DNA of 64,000 nt. It comes from Coriaria nepalensis (taxonomy: Eukaryota; Streptophyta; Magnoliopsida; Cucurbitales; Coriariaceae). Below are positions 39,316 to 51,300 of this stretch, piece by piece. The translations under genes and the position numbers were made by a program. Within the stretch, counting starts at the first letter, position 1. The number at the start of each line of letters is the position of its first letter. The DNA lies in assembly GCA_027186245.1 (NCBI GenBank), contig CP114489.1:7943501-8007500 (forward strand). The letters run 5' to 3'. Below the pieces are notes generated by a model. It saw only the letters and a list, made by a program, of their open reading frames with translations, was not told the DNA's origin and did not search any database.

Positions 39316-41640
39316 AATTTCGTAGAGGAAGCGATTATTGGTCTTAGTAAATAACAAAAATTATCTAAAAACTTTTAACGATCTCTTAGATATATATAAA
39401 TTATCTTATAACTATACGAAAAGATCATACCTTAACCTACACGAATCGTTCGATGAGACTCAAACCACAATCTTCCAAATCAAATTACATTAGGACATGT
39501 GTGGGCACATAGAGATGACAAGATTTTCTTTCTTTTTCTTTTTATGAAAAAACCTCTCTATTTTTCGCATCATGAAATAATTAGAACACGATGTATTTAT
39601 AGAGTTTCATTAGGTATTTCAATTTAATTTAAATACTGTAAATTAATTGAATTAATGACTTAATTATAATATTTAATGATAAGATAATCATTAGATGATA
39701 TCATTAATATGGTCAAATCTTTTTAAATATTATTTAAAATATAATCTTATCTATTTCAAATCACATCATATTTTTAATGATATATTTGATCAAACATTTT
39801 CAAATTTTATTTAAAATAGAATCTCATCTATTTTAAATCAAATCATATCTTACTTGAATTTTAAATTCGTTTATCAAACTAATTTAAATTTGACTTATCT
39901 AATCTTTATATTAAATTAATATCTCATATTAATTTAATATTATAAATAACATATTTAATTCAAAATCAAATATATTATTATTTAATATATGAATTTTGAA
40001 ATTCATCATTTAATATACATCTTTTAATTAACACTAACTATCTCATAATTATAAATTTACCCCAAAAAACTATTTTCTTGCAAATAAGTTAATTTTTCGA
40101 CCTTTGTCATTCTTATCGTATACAACGTTTTATAGAAATGACCTAGGGACCATGGACCTATAATTCCAACCTCCAATAAATTAGATTATTAATTAAAATC
40201 TTTAATCTAATAAATCTAATTTATTAATCTCAATAATATTCCATTAAAAATATATTGCACTCTTGCAATTATAAAACATATTACCGAGCAATCTCTAGTA
40301 GTTTATTGATATTATCATTACATGCAATCTAATCCTCCAATAATTCATTCATAATTAGAGCTGGTCAAAATTACCATTTTACCCCTATAATTATCTCTTT
40401 ATTATTAAGTACCATTAATCCACTAGTGAACAGTCAATTTATAACTGAATTTATAACTCAATTATAAATTTGAGCTCAAAACCATTCAGTTCTATAATTA
40501 ACCCTCAAAGGAACCAATATACAATCTTCTATGAATAAGGTTTGAATTCCATATCTATATAAATCACGTTCCCAACCACTTATCCTAATGAATCTTCAAA
40601 ACAAAAGTCTTTAGCTTGTTTTACAAAAAAACCATGACAAGTGAATCAAAAGATTCATTTGACATAAATAGGAGTTCATGACTACTAAGGATTCAGATTG
40701 ATCTACATATAATCATCTATTGATATGAGTAGAATTATTTATGGCAAACAGTATTTTAATAAAGAATTAATTCATATTTGGTCATGTCCTATACAATTCA
40801 ATTATATAATGCACATCTTCTAAGATGTCTATCTACATTAGTGATCGGGATCTAGATCACTTGCATTCATGATGCTAGTAGACCGTACTATAAACCGTCA
40901 ATTAAAGATTTCATATTTAATATGTTGCGGACAATTTAATTCATTATTTTTAATCTTAATCATCTCGTACCAATACAAGATTATAGTCACATAAATGAAT
41001 TTGGAATTTTATGTTATTTATACACATTATTCAATACTAATACATTCACAACAATTATATAGAAAAATTCACTTTTATTAATTTCCTAAAATAAAAGTCA
41101 TTGCATGCTTTTAGGGCACCATGCCCAACAAACTCCCACTTGACCTTAAAGCAAGTGAATCATCTCCCTTATTCCTAAATTGCGTACATGATTCTCAAAA
41201 GACTTTCCTGGAAGTGTGTTGGTAAATGCATCAGCAAGGTTCTGTTCCAACACTATCTTCATAACTGTCACATCACTTCGCCGCACTATCTCTCTGATGA
41301 GATGATATTTCCTCTCTATGTGCTTGCCCTTCTTGTGACTAATTGATTCCTTTGAATTAGCCACTGCTCCACTGTTGTCATAGTATAGGATTAATGGCTT
41401 ATCCATATCTAGAACAACTTCCAGATCAGTATAGAACTTTCTAAGCTAAACCGCCTCTTTTGCCTACAGTTGAGGCATAAGAAATCTATCTCATCTCTTT
41501 TTCTTCCTAAGGTGTCTTTAGAAAAAAATACTTCATATCTGGTTAGTAATTGACCTTTTTTGGAGTCTTGCACTAAGAATCGAGCTATCACCTTATCTAT
41601 ATAAGAGGCTTGAGATAGTGCCAAAAACTTGTCCACCTTG
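39315..41640 (-). mobile_element. 3' portion of a copia element nested in the Tat element (RT end, RNase H, polypurine tract, LTR)
   Basis: On the minus strand: about 41636-41409 gives LSQASYIDKVIARF, the end of copia RT. Then 41406-41146 gives PLILYYDNSGAVANSKE and ERKYHLIREIVRRSDV, copia RNase H with its C-terminal ADAFTNTLPGKSFENHV. AAGTGGGAGTT, a polypurine tract, directly precedes TGTTGGGCATGG, the LTR start at 41130. The LTR runs to about 39315, where GCTTCCTCTACG resembles the usual copia LTR end. The 5' part of the element is missing. Confidence 0.85.
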
Positions 41641-41699
41641 GATGTACCTGACTATGAATAGGGGAACGGGTCAGCCTCAGGTCGGATGTTCATAGTCGC

Positions 41700-42000
41700 T
41701 GAAGGCCTAATGTATACAACTGAGTATGATCCTAAGGTTAGTCAACAAGGTGAAAATTGCCTAAATGTTGGGGAATTATGAGAAGCAGAATGACTGAGTA
41801 CTATTCTAATGTCAGTCAACAAGGTAAAAATTGCCTAAGTGTTGGGGAATTATGAGGAGCAGAATGACTGAGTACTATCCTAATGTTAGTCAACAATGTG
41901 AAAATTGCCTAAGTGTTGGGGAATTCGGAGGTGCAGAATGACTAAGTATTATCCTCATATCAATTAGCAAGGTTAAAATCACCTAAGTGTTGGTGAGGTT
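41700..42000. repeat. 74-bp tandem repeat, about four copies, in the 3' non-coding part of the Tat element
   Basis: Units contain GTCAACAAGGTGAAAATTGC, CTAAGTGTTGGGGAATTATG and GCAGAATGACTGAGTA. GTCAAC recurs at 41741, 41815 and 41889, giving a 74-bp spacing; a fourth, more diverged unit follows near 41963. Tandem arrays between pol and the 3' LTR are known for Tat elements. Confidence 0.88.
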
Positions 42001-42643
42001 CTAAGGAACATAAAAACTAAGGTTCTGAAGATCAATATGTTAGAAAGGGGGAAAAACGCCTACGAGTTCAATACCTAGGCTTATTTTCAATCAAAACATG
42101 TTTTTCAAAGGAAAATAAAGGCGGGAAAAGACTCACATGAAGAACACTTGAAGAAAATGAAGAACAGTTGAAGAAAACTGGAAAATGTGTAGAAATTGAA
42201 GAACACAGAGAGAGAAGAAGAATCTTACTTGCTTTGACTGGCATGATTAGGCGCAGTGGGGTTGCTGGTGGTTCAAAGTGGAGAAAATGACGGTGATAGG
42301 CATAGGAACTTGGAAGAACAAAAGGAGAATGGGAATGAAGCGTTGAAGTTGAGAAGATATGAAAGCTTGGAATGGTTCAAGATGGTGAACATATATTAAA
42401 GATAAGGAAGAAGAAGGAAGCGGAGGGGACGCGACGGTTGCGTGTGGCAGCCGGTATGTGACATGCGTCATCGCCTTAGAGATCGTCACGATTTAAGAAA
42501 CATGCGGATCAAGGGGCATTTAAGACGTTGGCATGCATCCTTTCACATCCCTCAGTACAGATGGGGGTTGGTAGAGATCGTAGAAGCATGTTAGTCGGAA
42601 GAAAGGTTAGAATGCCACATAACTCATACAGAATGAGGTGCGT

Positions 42644-42657
42644 ACGAAGGGGATAAA
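42644..42657 (+). other. Polypurine tract of the Tat element
   Basis: GAAGGGGATAAA ends directly at the TGTTAGG start of the 3' LTR, the expected plus-strand primer position. Confidence 0.7.
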
Positions 42658-43405
42658 TGTTAGGCTCGATGCCGGGACAACCTCGGCCTAGGTGGTGGAA
42701 ACCGAGGCTGGGGTAGGGTTAGGAAAGCCTAAGGAAACATAGTACTAAGGGAAGATGATAGCTGAGGCTGAGGTCTAATAAGATCGAGGCATCATCAGTC
42801 GACCTAGTAGTGGCTGAGCGGGATAAGAAGCTGCCGGACGACGCTGAGGCTGAGCCAGGTATTTTCTCGCTTAGCTCAGACATAGGCATGGGAATGCCAA
42901 ACAAGTGGACAGGTAGAAAGTAACTGACACTCGAATGGAGATCATGCCCCTAGCATGTCAGACAAGGGTGGCACCACTATGCGTTGAGGCACTCTGGAGG
43001 TGTTAGACTGGGGCAGCGCCGGAGTAAGCTGATAGACCCATGAGTGGGGAGCAGATCTCTACTGTGTCAGACTGGGGGGCGCTGACACCTATCATGGAGC
43101 AGGGAGTGATCAGCATATCGAATAATGGGAGAGAGACATGTGTAAAGCTGTCTGGGATCTCCCAACCTTGACTAAGTATAAAAAAGCCAATAGGCATAAT
43201 GTAAATGGGAAATGTATCTTTCCTAAGTGAATAACAAGTTTATGCATATAATCTCTATCTATCTCTCTAGAATATTGAATAAAGTGTCGAAGCGGGGTTA
43301 GTCCACTACCACCCGGTCGTAGTTTTTTTGTGAGTGCAGGTATCGATCTTGGGACATACTGTAGACAGAGGAACCCTTTGTAGCGGACGAAAATTCACAT
43401 CAATA
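42658..43405 (+). repeat. 3' LTR of the Tat element
   Basis: 748 bp, starting TGTTAGGCTCGATGCCGGG and ending TCAATA (TCAACA in the 5' LTR), followed by the GTAAA duplication. It retains the canonical TG start that the 5' LTR has lost. Confidence 0.9.
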
Positions 43406-43539
43406 GTAAATGTGAAATTTTTTCATCTTCTCAAAGGTCTTGGTTCGATTATGAATAATTTAAGAATGCCATGTTTGCCATCAAACCTTATCATAAAAAC
43501 CTTCTTATAATGAGGTTGCTTCTTAGCTTAAGGCTCTTA

Positions 43540-43965
43540 AAGCAAGCGATATTTTCTTGAATAAAACTATTGAGCATCAAGCATTCTTTAAACAAAGAAC
43601 TCATGGAAGAAGGGGCGGATTTGGAAATCGTGGTCACAGAAATCTACATTTCACTTCCTATGGCATAGTGTTTTTTTCAACAAATATGGAAAAGCCAGTT
43701 TCTTTGTTCACGACAAGCCGGTGCAGGGAATTCTTCTAATTTGGTTTTTACTTTAATCGGCTACTTGTGAAATTTGCAAGAAAATAGGGCATGAAGCATT
43801 GCATTGGTAGTATCGATTTGGTCATTCCTATCAATGGCAAGACATTCTTGAGGCCCTCACCGGTGTTCATATCCCTAACCCACAAGGTGCTGAATGGTTT
43901 TCAGATAGCATCGGTAATCATTTTACTCCAAGAGCTAATAGAGCTAATAGAGCTAATAGGAATGA
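43540..43965 (+). mobile_element. Copia gag nucleocapsid/protease-start remnant
   Basis: HQAFFKQRTHGRRGGFGNRG, then CEICKKIGHEALHW (zinc knuckle with the last Cys lost) and GVHIPNPQGAEWFSDS, the position where copia protease reads WYxDSGA. Frames change between pieces and stops occur. A short triplet repeat of GAGCTAATA lies at about 43934-43960. Confidence 0.75.
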
Positions 43966-44029
43966 TGTCAAAGTTTGAAATCCGATACTTTAAGAAACTA
44001 TGGTGTCTTAGGTTGAAAGATCACATGTA

Positions 44030-44535
44030 AAATAGTCACTAGATAATTCTTATTAACAGTCAGTATTAATTATCATTAAGAATTATTTAAGTATCACCTT
44101 CAACACCCTTAGTCTCTACTAAGGGCCCACACAATCATCATGGTGTTTTACTAACACTACTTGTTGTGAGATCGGCTATCCTAATAATGAGTTGATAAAC
44201 TACATGATTGTCTATTCGGATCAATCGATGTCCATTCGCAAGATCCTATGATAATGAACTATTTGTATTTTAAGAGCTTTTAGCAACTCAAGTTTATACT
44301 AATATGATCTTTATCATGGTCTCCAAAGTTCATAATTCAAGATACTAAACTTATCATGAGATGCATATATATAAAATTAATTCCACAAAATAATAAACAT
44401 GATAACTATTAACTGACTTTCATTAATGATAATAAATAATATCTTGTTAATATCTACATAAAGATAATATCATATAAAATATTTGCCTCATCGGATCAAA
44501 ATCTGATTGTTTGACAAGCACACGCTTTTCCAACA
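44030..44535 (-). mobile_element. Copia-type LTR fragment, minus orientation
   Basis: Starts on the minus strand at 44535 with TGTTGGAAAAGCGTG and continues with family landmarks (TTATCATGTTTATTATTTTG; ATCATGATAAGTTTAG), like those at 16.84 kb and 18.8-19.2 kb. It is cut off at about 44030. Confidence 0.65.
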
Positions 44536-44539
44536 ATGT

Positions 44540-45130
44540 AGAAAGGGAGTTTTAACCAAATCCAATGGTATTTCATCAAATTGGAAGGGGTCCTAAGCAA
44601 AGACGGAGTGATATTGATTGATTCAAGGATTTTTAAGCAAATCCAAGAGTCAGTTTGCAAAGAGAAAAGCTTGCTTGACTTATTCTAGGGGCTCCTCCAC
44701 CAAAATAGTCATTCCCTAATCATCTTTGATAAATTTTCTTATGGCTCCGTAAGCCTTTTGCTTGCATAATTCATCAAACCTATCTTGATGTTCAAACTTT
44801 CAACTCACCGTACAAAAATCATATCCTTTTTTTTTTTCATTCATCGTTTAATTAATAATCTAAACTAGTGTAATCTTTTAAATATTATATTTTATTTCTT
44901 TCACCTCAAGTCAGATCATTACAATATATATCTCTAATATAAATTATTTTACTCTAATACAAGTTATTTTAAATTATTTTTAATTTAATGCACTTTCTAC
45001 TTATTTTTCCCTTTATTTACATTTTATTTTATTCTACTTTATCTTTTATAATAGTGAAAATTTTCTTCTTCTTCCACTAAAATTCCTCACATTAGGCAGG
45101 CATAATTTTCTCTTTCTAATAAGATGGCGA
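44540..45130. other. Intergenic DNA downstream of the OSCA1-like gene
   Basis: No gene recognised. The right part (about 45130-45334) is probably the 3' UTR of the minus-strand OSCA1-like gene. Confidence 0.5.
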
Positions 45131-45334
45131 CATTTGTTAAAAGAAAAAAAGAAAATGTACAGAGACAAATTGTACACACAACCTCACTAACTTAAACAGA
45201 AATCTATATAACCGTATAATCTTCTCTCTCCCTCTCCCTCTTCAGAAATTTCGTAGGGGATACTATACATTCTATTTTGCTTCCTTTTTAATTTACAATG
45301 TCATCCTCATCAACACTTGAACACGTAGTTGATG

Positions 45335-48300
45335 TTACACAGTAACATCCGGCAGAGATGGCGAGGATGGAGCACTGGCTTTACTGGGCAGTGGAGTATT
45401 CCGTCTTGACTGCCGTTTTGTGGGCACTAACACACTATCACTTACCCACTTCTCATCGATTTCCTGGTCTTCCTCTACATCCTCGCTCTCTTGAAAAATT
45501 GGATGAAGATATGCATTTTGCAAGTAGCCTTTCAGATTAAGGTTTGGTTCTCTTGCACGTTCCAGAGTATCTTTCATCATCGCTTCCTAAAAGGCCACAG
45601 CATAAGTGCATGATTAACAACTTAGAATTATTATATATAAAAAAGCATATAATGAGGAAGGAGAGAAATTCAGAAAGAAAGTCGGATTGAAGAGAATGAA
45701 CAGTTATATTATCCTTCCTAGGTTACTTGTGTCGGTGTTCAACAGTCAAAAACAGTTTAATTTCTTAGGAAATCTAACTTCTGATCTTGCTTTTCTTCAG
45801 CTGCGAATCTGTAATTCCGTATATTGTTCAAGCAATCATACTTATGAAAACGACAATCACACCCTATTGACATTTGAATACACAACCAATCTACATGGTG
45901 GAACGCAAATTAGCTATTGAAAGGCTAATTAAATGCACTCTAAACAAGACGCAAACTACTTATATAACAGTATAACCCTCCAAACATAATAAGACTCCAT
46001 GTTCTTGGTACAACCCAAACCAACAGACCTATAATTAACTCATTCTTGCCAGAAATTAGCTAAATTGAATCAGACAGAAAGGAATTGATGCATAAGACAC
46101 GAAACATGACTTATGAGTCAATTTAGCTTAGCCATACTAATTAGCCAAACTATAGATTGAAGATCCCTCTAGATTTGGTCACTAAATGATTTTCTTTGAC
46201 AAGACTACAACTTTCCAACTAATCAGCATGCTATTTCTTTCACAAATGCATGGCATCAAATGTGTCAATTGGTAGGCTCAACAAACCTGTAATGGATATC
46301 GAATGAATGCAGGTTCATAACGGCCTTTGCATAACCTATGGAACCATATAGTGAGTACAGGAAGCACGATCAGAAATGGGGTTGATTGAGCAGCCTTCTT
46401 TGTACTTAATAATCCCATTAGAAGCACCTGTGATATAATCAATGCAGTAACAATGCGTCCATGGACATCGGGCCAGAATGCTGCAGCACTCTCATACTTC
46501 TGATTGTAGACGTTTATGATCTGCATTTTCAGAGGAATGAATAAATTAGGCAAACTGATATTTTCTTCAATATAGAGAACTGTTTAAACATAGCCTATAC
46601 AGAAAGCAGAAACTGTAAAGCGATGAAATATAGAAAGAGAGATAATCATGAGGATATAAAAATAAAAGAAACAGGACAATTGTACACATGACCAACAGAA
46701 CATTTCCCCAATAGATATCTCGGGTCTAAGAAGAATCTGACTCTTAAACTCATCTTATTGGAAATATATGAACCACGAGAACAATAAAAATCGAGCACCC
46801 TATAGCAATACTCCAATCTAGACCAGATGTTTTATTATCAAAATAGTAACTGTTAACCTGATGGCGGAACACAAGAAAAGCCAGGCCAAAGAAGATTATG
46901 ATGAAAGGAAGGAGAAGAGGTGTCACGGTAGCATATACGAGGCCCAGTAAAAAGTACAACTGTATTCGAGGTTCTCCAGTGTGGAAGCCAATACTTCCTG
47001 GATCCATTGCTTCTTCTCTGTCCTTTTCTGTCTTCACCAAGAAAAAGTTCTTCAAGTGGAAAATTATTAATGGCTTCAGCATTAGAATCTCTCCAGCTAT
47101 CCCAGCCCACCCATCAACCATTATATAGGTAATGAAGAAAGTTGCTTTCATAGGAATTGCCACACCGATTGTCTTGGGAATTCTACAAAAGATAAGGGGA
47201 TGGAAATTTGTTAATCGAGAAGTTAATATGAGAATAGTCAACAGTGCAATGAATATGAGTCAAAACTGTGAAGCAATATATTCTACGTTTAGTAAACAGG
47301 ATTCCACTTATGCAGTACGCTATACATATGGAGTGAATACTGACTTAGGGAAGTTTAACCCATAACAATCATGTCAAACCAAAATTGATACTACATACCC
47401 TCACCTATGCATTTCTTTGTACTCAATTTTATTCGCTGGGTCCTACTTTTACCTAAACTGAGGATGTGCTGTAGCATGTCGCAAGTAAAGAACACACCAG
47501 GAATATTCATATAATAATCTCCATGGGACAAAGGTCTAATAAAGAATTCCATCCATTAGAGTTACTCGATAAATCATCATGTCGTTAGAAACATACACTG
47601 GTATAAACACCTTGATCTTATCATCATGTACCTAAAGACAACCAACTTCAAATTATCGTGTCCTTAGAAACATGTGCTGGTATAAACACCTTGATCTTAT
47701 CATCATGTACCTACCTACTTCAATTAATATAAACATAAGCATACTGCTAGAACTCTAGCAAATTTACTTCTCCTAAACAATGACTTCCCATTAACAATGA
47801 CTTTCCTATACATGTATGCATACATCAATATTTTCATTCATAATGTTATACGGGAAATTCTATTTCTTTTTCTATCATCTATGAGACTGACTTGTTTAAG
47901 AAAAAAAAAAACGAGTGAGAGATTGACTTACTGATTGGCTGACTGGTGAATAAAAGAATTTAGCTGTTCAAATGCAGATCCTGCGATTATACTCCCAAGA
48001 AATACATTCACAAAGCTGAAAAGATAGTATCTAGATGCTGCTCTCCTTTCTAACGACGACAAACTTGTCAAGCCTTGAAATTTGGACATCATCATCAGTA
48101 TTGTTGGTAGAAATATAAGGAAAAGCTTCAGTACAATTCCAGGCAGGAACCCTGAGATAATTGACTTGATAAATTTCCTGCATAGAGTTAGGACACTATT
48201 AGTCAGTCATAACTACAACAACTGAAGAAGAACTATTGAACGGTCTAAGAATGTGGGCAAACTAACTTTTCAATAAGAGGCTCTAAGAAGGGTGCTATTT

Positions 48301-51300
48301 TCTCGATTCCCGCAATGCTTGCAAGAGACTGAACAAATGCAATGGGGATAATGAAAAAGAAAGTGAGAAAGAAGAATGCAACAGCCATAAGTAGCCATCT
48401 AATTCTGAGTGAAACATATGGAATTGCCAGATTCTCCCAATAAACATCTCGGGGTTCCGAAGCCCATTCTGTCAACCAAAGAGTTGGATTCCTCGATTGC
48501 TGGGTTTGAGCACAAACAGCAGCACCCCATCGTGTCTTGAAAGAGACAAATGCTACTGGCATGATAGACTTTGGAGCCTTTGTAACATTTTCCCTCTCTT
48601 CCGCAATCTAAAAATGATATTAATTAACTTCTTCATTAAAACATCTCAGTGAAGAGTCAAAAAGAAGAGAAATGAAGTATGACATTATGGACATATTCAC
48701 AACACATCCAAGCGATTCTAATACGAAACTGTAGCATAGGCACAGAAAATAAAACTGTAAAATAAATACTAAGGCAGAAGAAAATGCTTAGATAATCATT
48801 CTATGAGGTTCCTTTAGCATGGTAAGAGCACCTGAGAGCAATAAATTCATTTCTCTTCAAGAATCTAGTACCTACAAATAACTCAGTTTTGAAGCAATAC
48901 AAGAGAGGTGGAAAATAGGCGATACAAAACTGAACAGCAGTAGAGGAACTGGGTTCTATGACTTCAAACCGCAACAAGAATTTTAATGCATCAAACCTAG
49001 GTTTTAAGAATCATACTTAGAAGAAGTCTCACACTTTCAATGGATAGAAAAGTCAACATATTAGACTTTAGTCATCATTTTCTTGGTTTGAATATAACCA
49101 CAGGGGAACAAACAATAGGGTAGTCAACAGGAGGATAAGGAAACTTAATAAAACAGAAAAACTGACCAAAAGAAACAGGATACTAAAAAAAACTTACCAA
49201 GGCAGAGCCCTAAAAAAAACAGGATACTATTTAACAAAAGATTCTAAAAAAAATTGGAAACTATCTAAGTATAGACTTCTAAAATATGTAAAGTAGCTAA
49301 CAAAAAAACCCAGGAGAAAGTCAATGGCAATAGCATGAATAGTGATATGTGAACTGGTAACAGCCAGGCTCTTGAGTCGTGACATTCCATAAATACACAC
49401 AATCTATTAGCAAAGGACTGAACATAAAGATAAACATCCCAGCATCATTTACAGTACAAAACGTATTATATATGAAAGTTCTGACAGTAGAGGTCATACT
49501 ATTCCATGTATTTCAAACCCAGATAAACTGCATCAGCTAGATTATCTTTTCTCTGCATTGGACTTAGAGACGCAATTCAAGAGATGAATTGCAGGTTTTA
49601 ATTGATAAGTTACATGCAGTTCACATGAATTACTATGCAACTCGATACTGAATTTTCAGTCAGAAGAGTTTTTGGGAACAAATTTACCACATAAAATTTA
49701 AAAGGACATGAATTATAATATTAATTTCATATGCCAGATTACCATAATACTATTCCACCTGCCTCCAGGTAGAAATTGTGTATTCTTTGGTGGGGGTGTG
49801 CAGGGGAAGGACCCCCCCCCCCGGGGGGGGGGGGGGGGGGGGGTTGATCACATATTTCATGCGTGGAACATCAGAGAATTACTTACTTCTTTTGATAATT
49901 TTTCAATTTCTGCCATTTCGTAATCAATTGCATCAACTTTCTTTCCCCAAAGCCCAAGGAAACCAGTCTGGTAACAGAATGACAAACATAAATTTCAATG
50001 TAGAAAACAAAGCTTTACTTCTTTATTCCAAAAAAAAGAAAAAAAGTTTTAGTATTGCAAATAGAAAATAAACGAATTTTCTGAAACAAGTCAGAAATAA
50101 TACCTTCATGAGAGGCCTCTTTGATATATTTCTGCTATGCTTAATTTGGTAGTAGTCGAGCCAGTTTTTCATTTTTCTCTTCTTTTTTACTAATTTGGCG
50201 AGTTTGTTTGCATCATATACGACCTGATATACAAAGGAGATTGATATTATTTTTTTCTTGTGATAAAACTTCACTTATGGAGTTCCATAGTCAAAGGAGG
50301 TAAATTATATAATATTAATTCCGTATTCAGGGAGGGCCGTAAATATATGCATCAGTAAGCTTTAAAAATTTCAACCAAATAATACTCCAAATATATACTG
50401 CTGCATTTCTATCAAGAGCTAACCTGATGAGTAAGATAGTGATCCGGATGGTTCACCAGAAAGAAGTGCTCCACAAGCTCACTAACTGATTCATCCGGGT
50501 CCGGGGGAACATTTTTAACAAGTACCTGGCAAAAGGAAAAGTCATAGAACACCTTAGTTTACAACCAAACATGGTGTAAGAAAGCAGTAAACTAATATGA
50601 TGTTCCAGCTGTTTTAATTGTTCATTGAAAATAACAACATTAACCTGGTAGTAGCATAATCTACTGCAATACCATCTTAGTGGCTACAGAGTAAGAAAAT
50701 TTAGTGAGAAGAAAGTTTCAATAAAAACATGATCTGCAAGTCTGGGACTTCACAGTTTTAGTCCTAAAGCCCAACAAGTGACCCATATATCTATTTACTT
50801 TTTTCATTTTTCCCATCTTTGAGAAAGATAAATGATTGGGCCTCCATCTATGATTGTGTCAAGCAAGTAGTTCTTGATTCTACGAATATGAATGCAGCAA
50901 AGAAGATTCAGAGGACTTCAATGCTTAGAAGAATAATATTTTCAATATTGCAGTGGCCAAAGAACTTCAATTAGCTAGATGCCCATAACTTATTCTTATC
51001 AGTATTCCAAAACTAAGGTTTACAATAAGAATAAAGGTATCATAACAAGCAGGCAATATTAACTTAAAATTAGAAGAATTGAAAAGAATATGGAGTTGCT
51101 CTCACAGTAAATTGATCTGGACGGCGCTTTTCTGATGCAAGAAATTGCAGCCTCATCAATGCAATCTTCTCATACTCTTTCATCAAGATATAGCAGGTCC
51201 AAAAAGTAAAGACATACGCCATGACTATATGACTCCAAAACCTGCACAATATAAAATGAAAATGATTGAACTAATGTTTAACATGGAGAAACAAAGGAAA

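Larger units (their letters stand above)
33981..43405 (+). mobile_element. Ty3/gypsy retrotransposon of the Tat lineage, both LTRs and target duplication present, decayed and interrupted
   Basis: Two direct LTRs (33981-34740 and 42658-43405) flank gag, protease, RT, RNase H, a second RNase H and the beginning of integrase in order. The 5-bp duplication GTAAA lies directly outside both LTRs (33976-33980 and 43406-43410), proving the outer ends. The extra RNase H domain downstream of the RT-linked one, the gag motif HADHSHKIEDCLHLK and the 74-bp tandem repeats before the 3' LTR are marks of the Tat lineage. Every reading frame is broken by stops. The integrase is cut off at about 39310 and followed by a foreign copia segment up to about 41640. 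Confidence 0.93.

Noticed and set aside
46898..47128. 76-codon plus-strand open frame
   Set aside because: Antisense shadow of OSCA1 exon 9.
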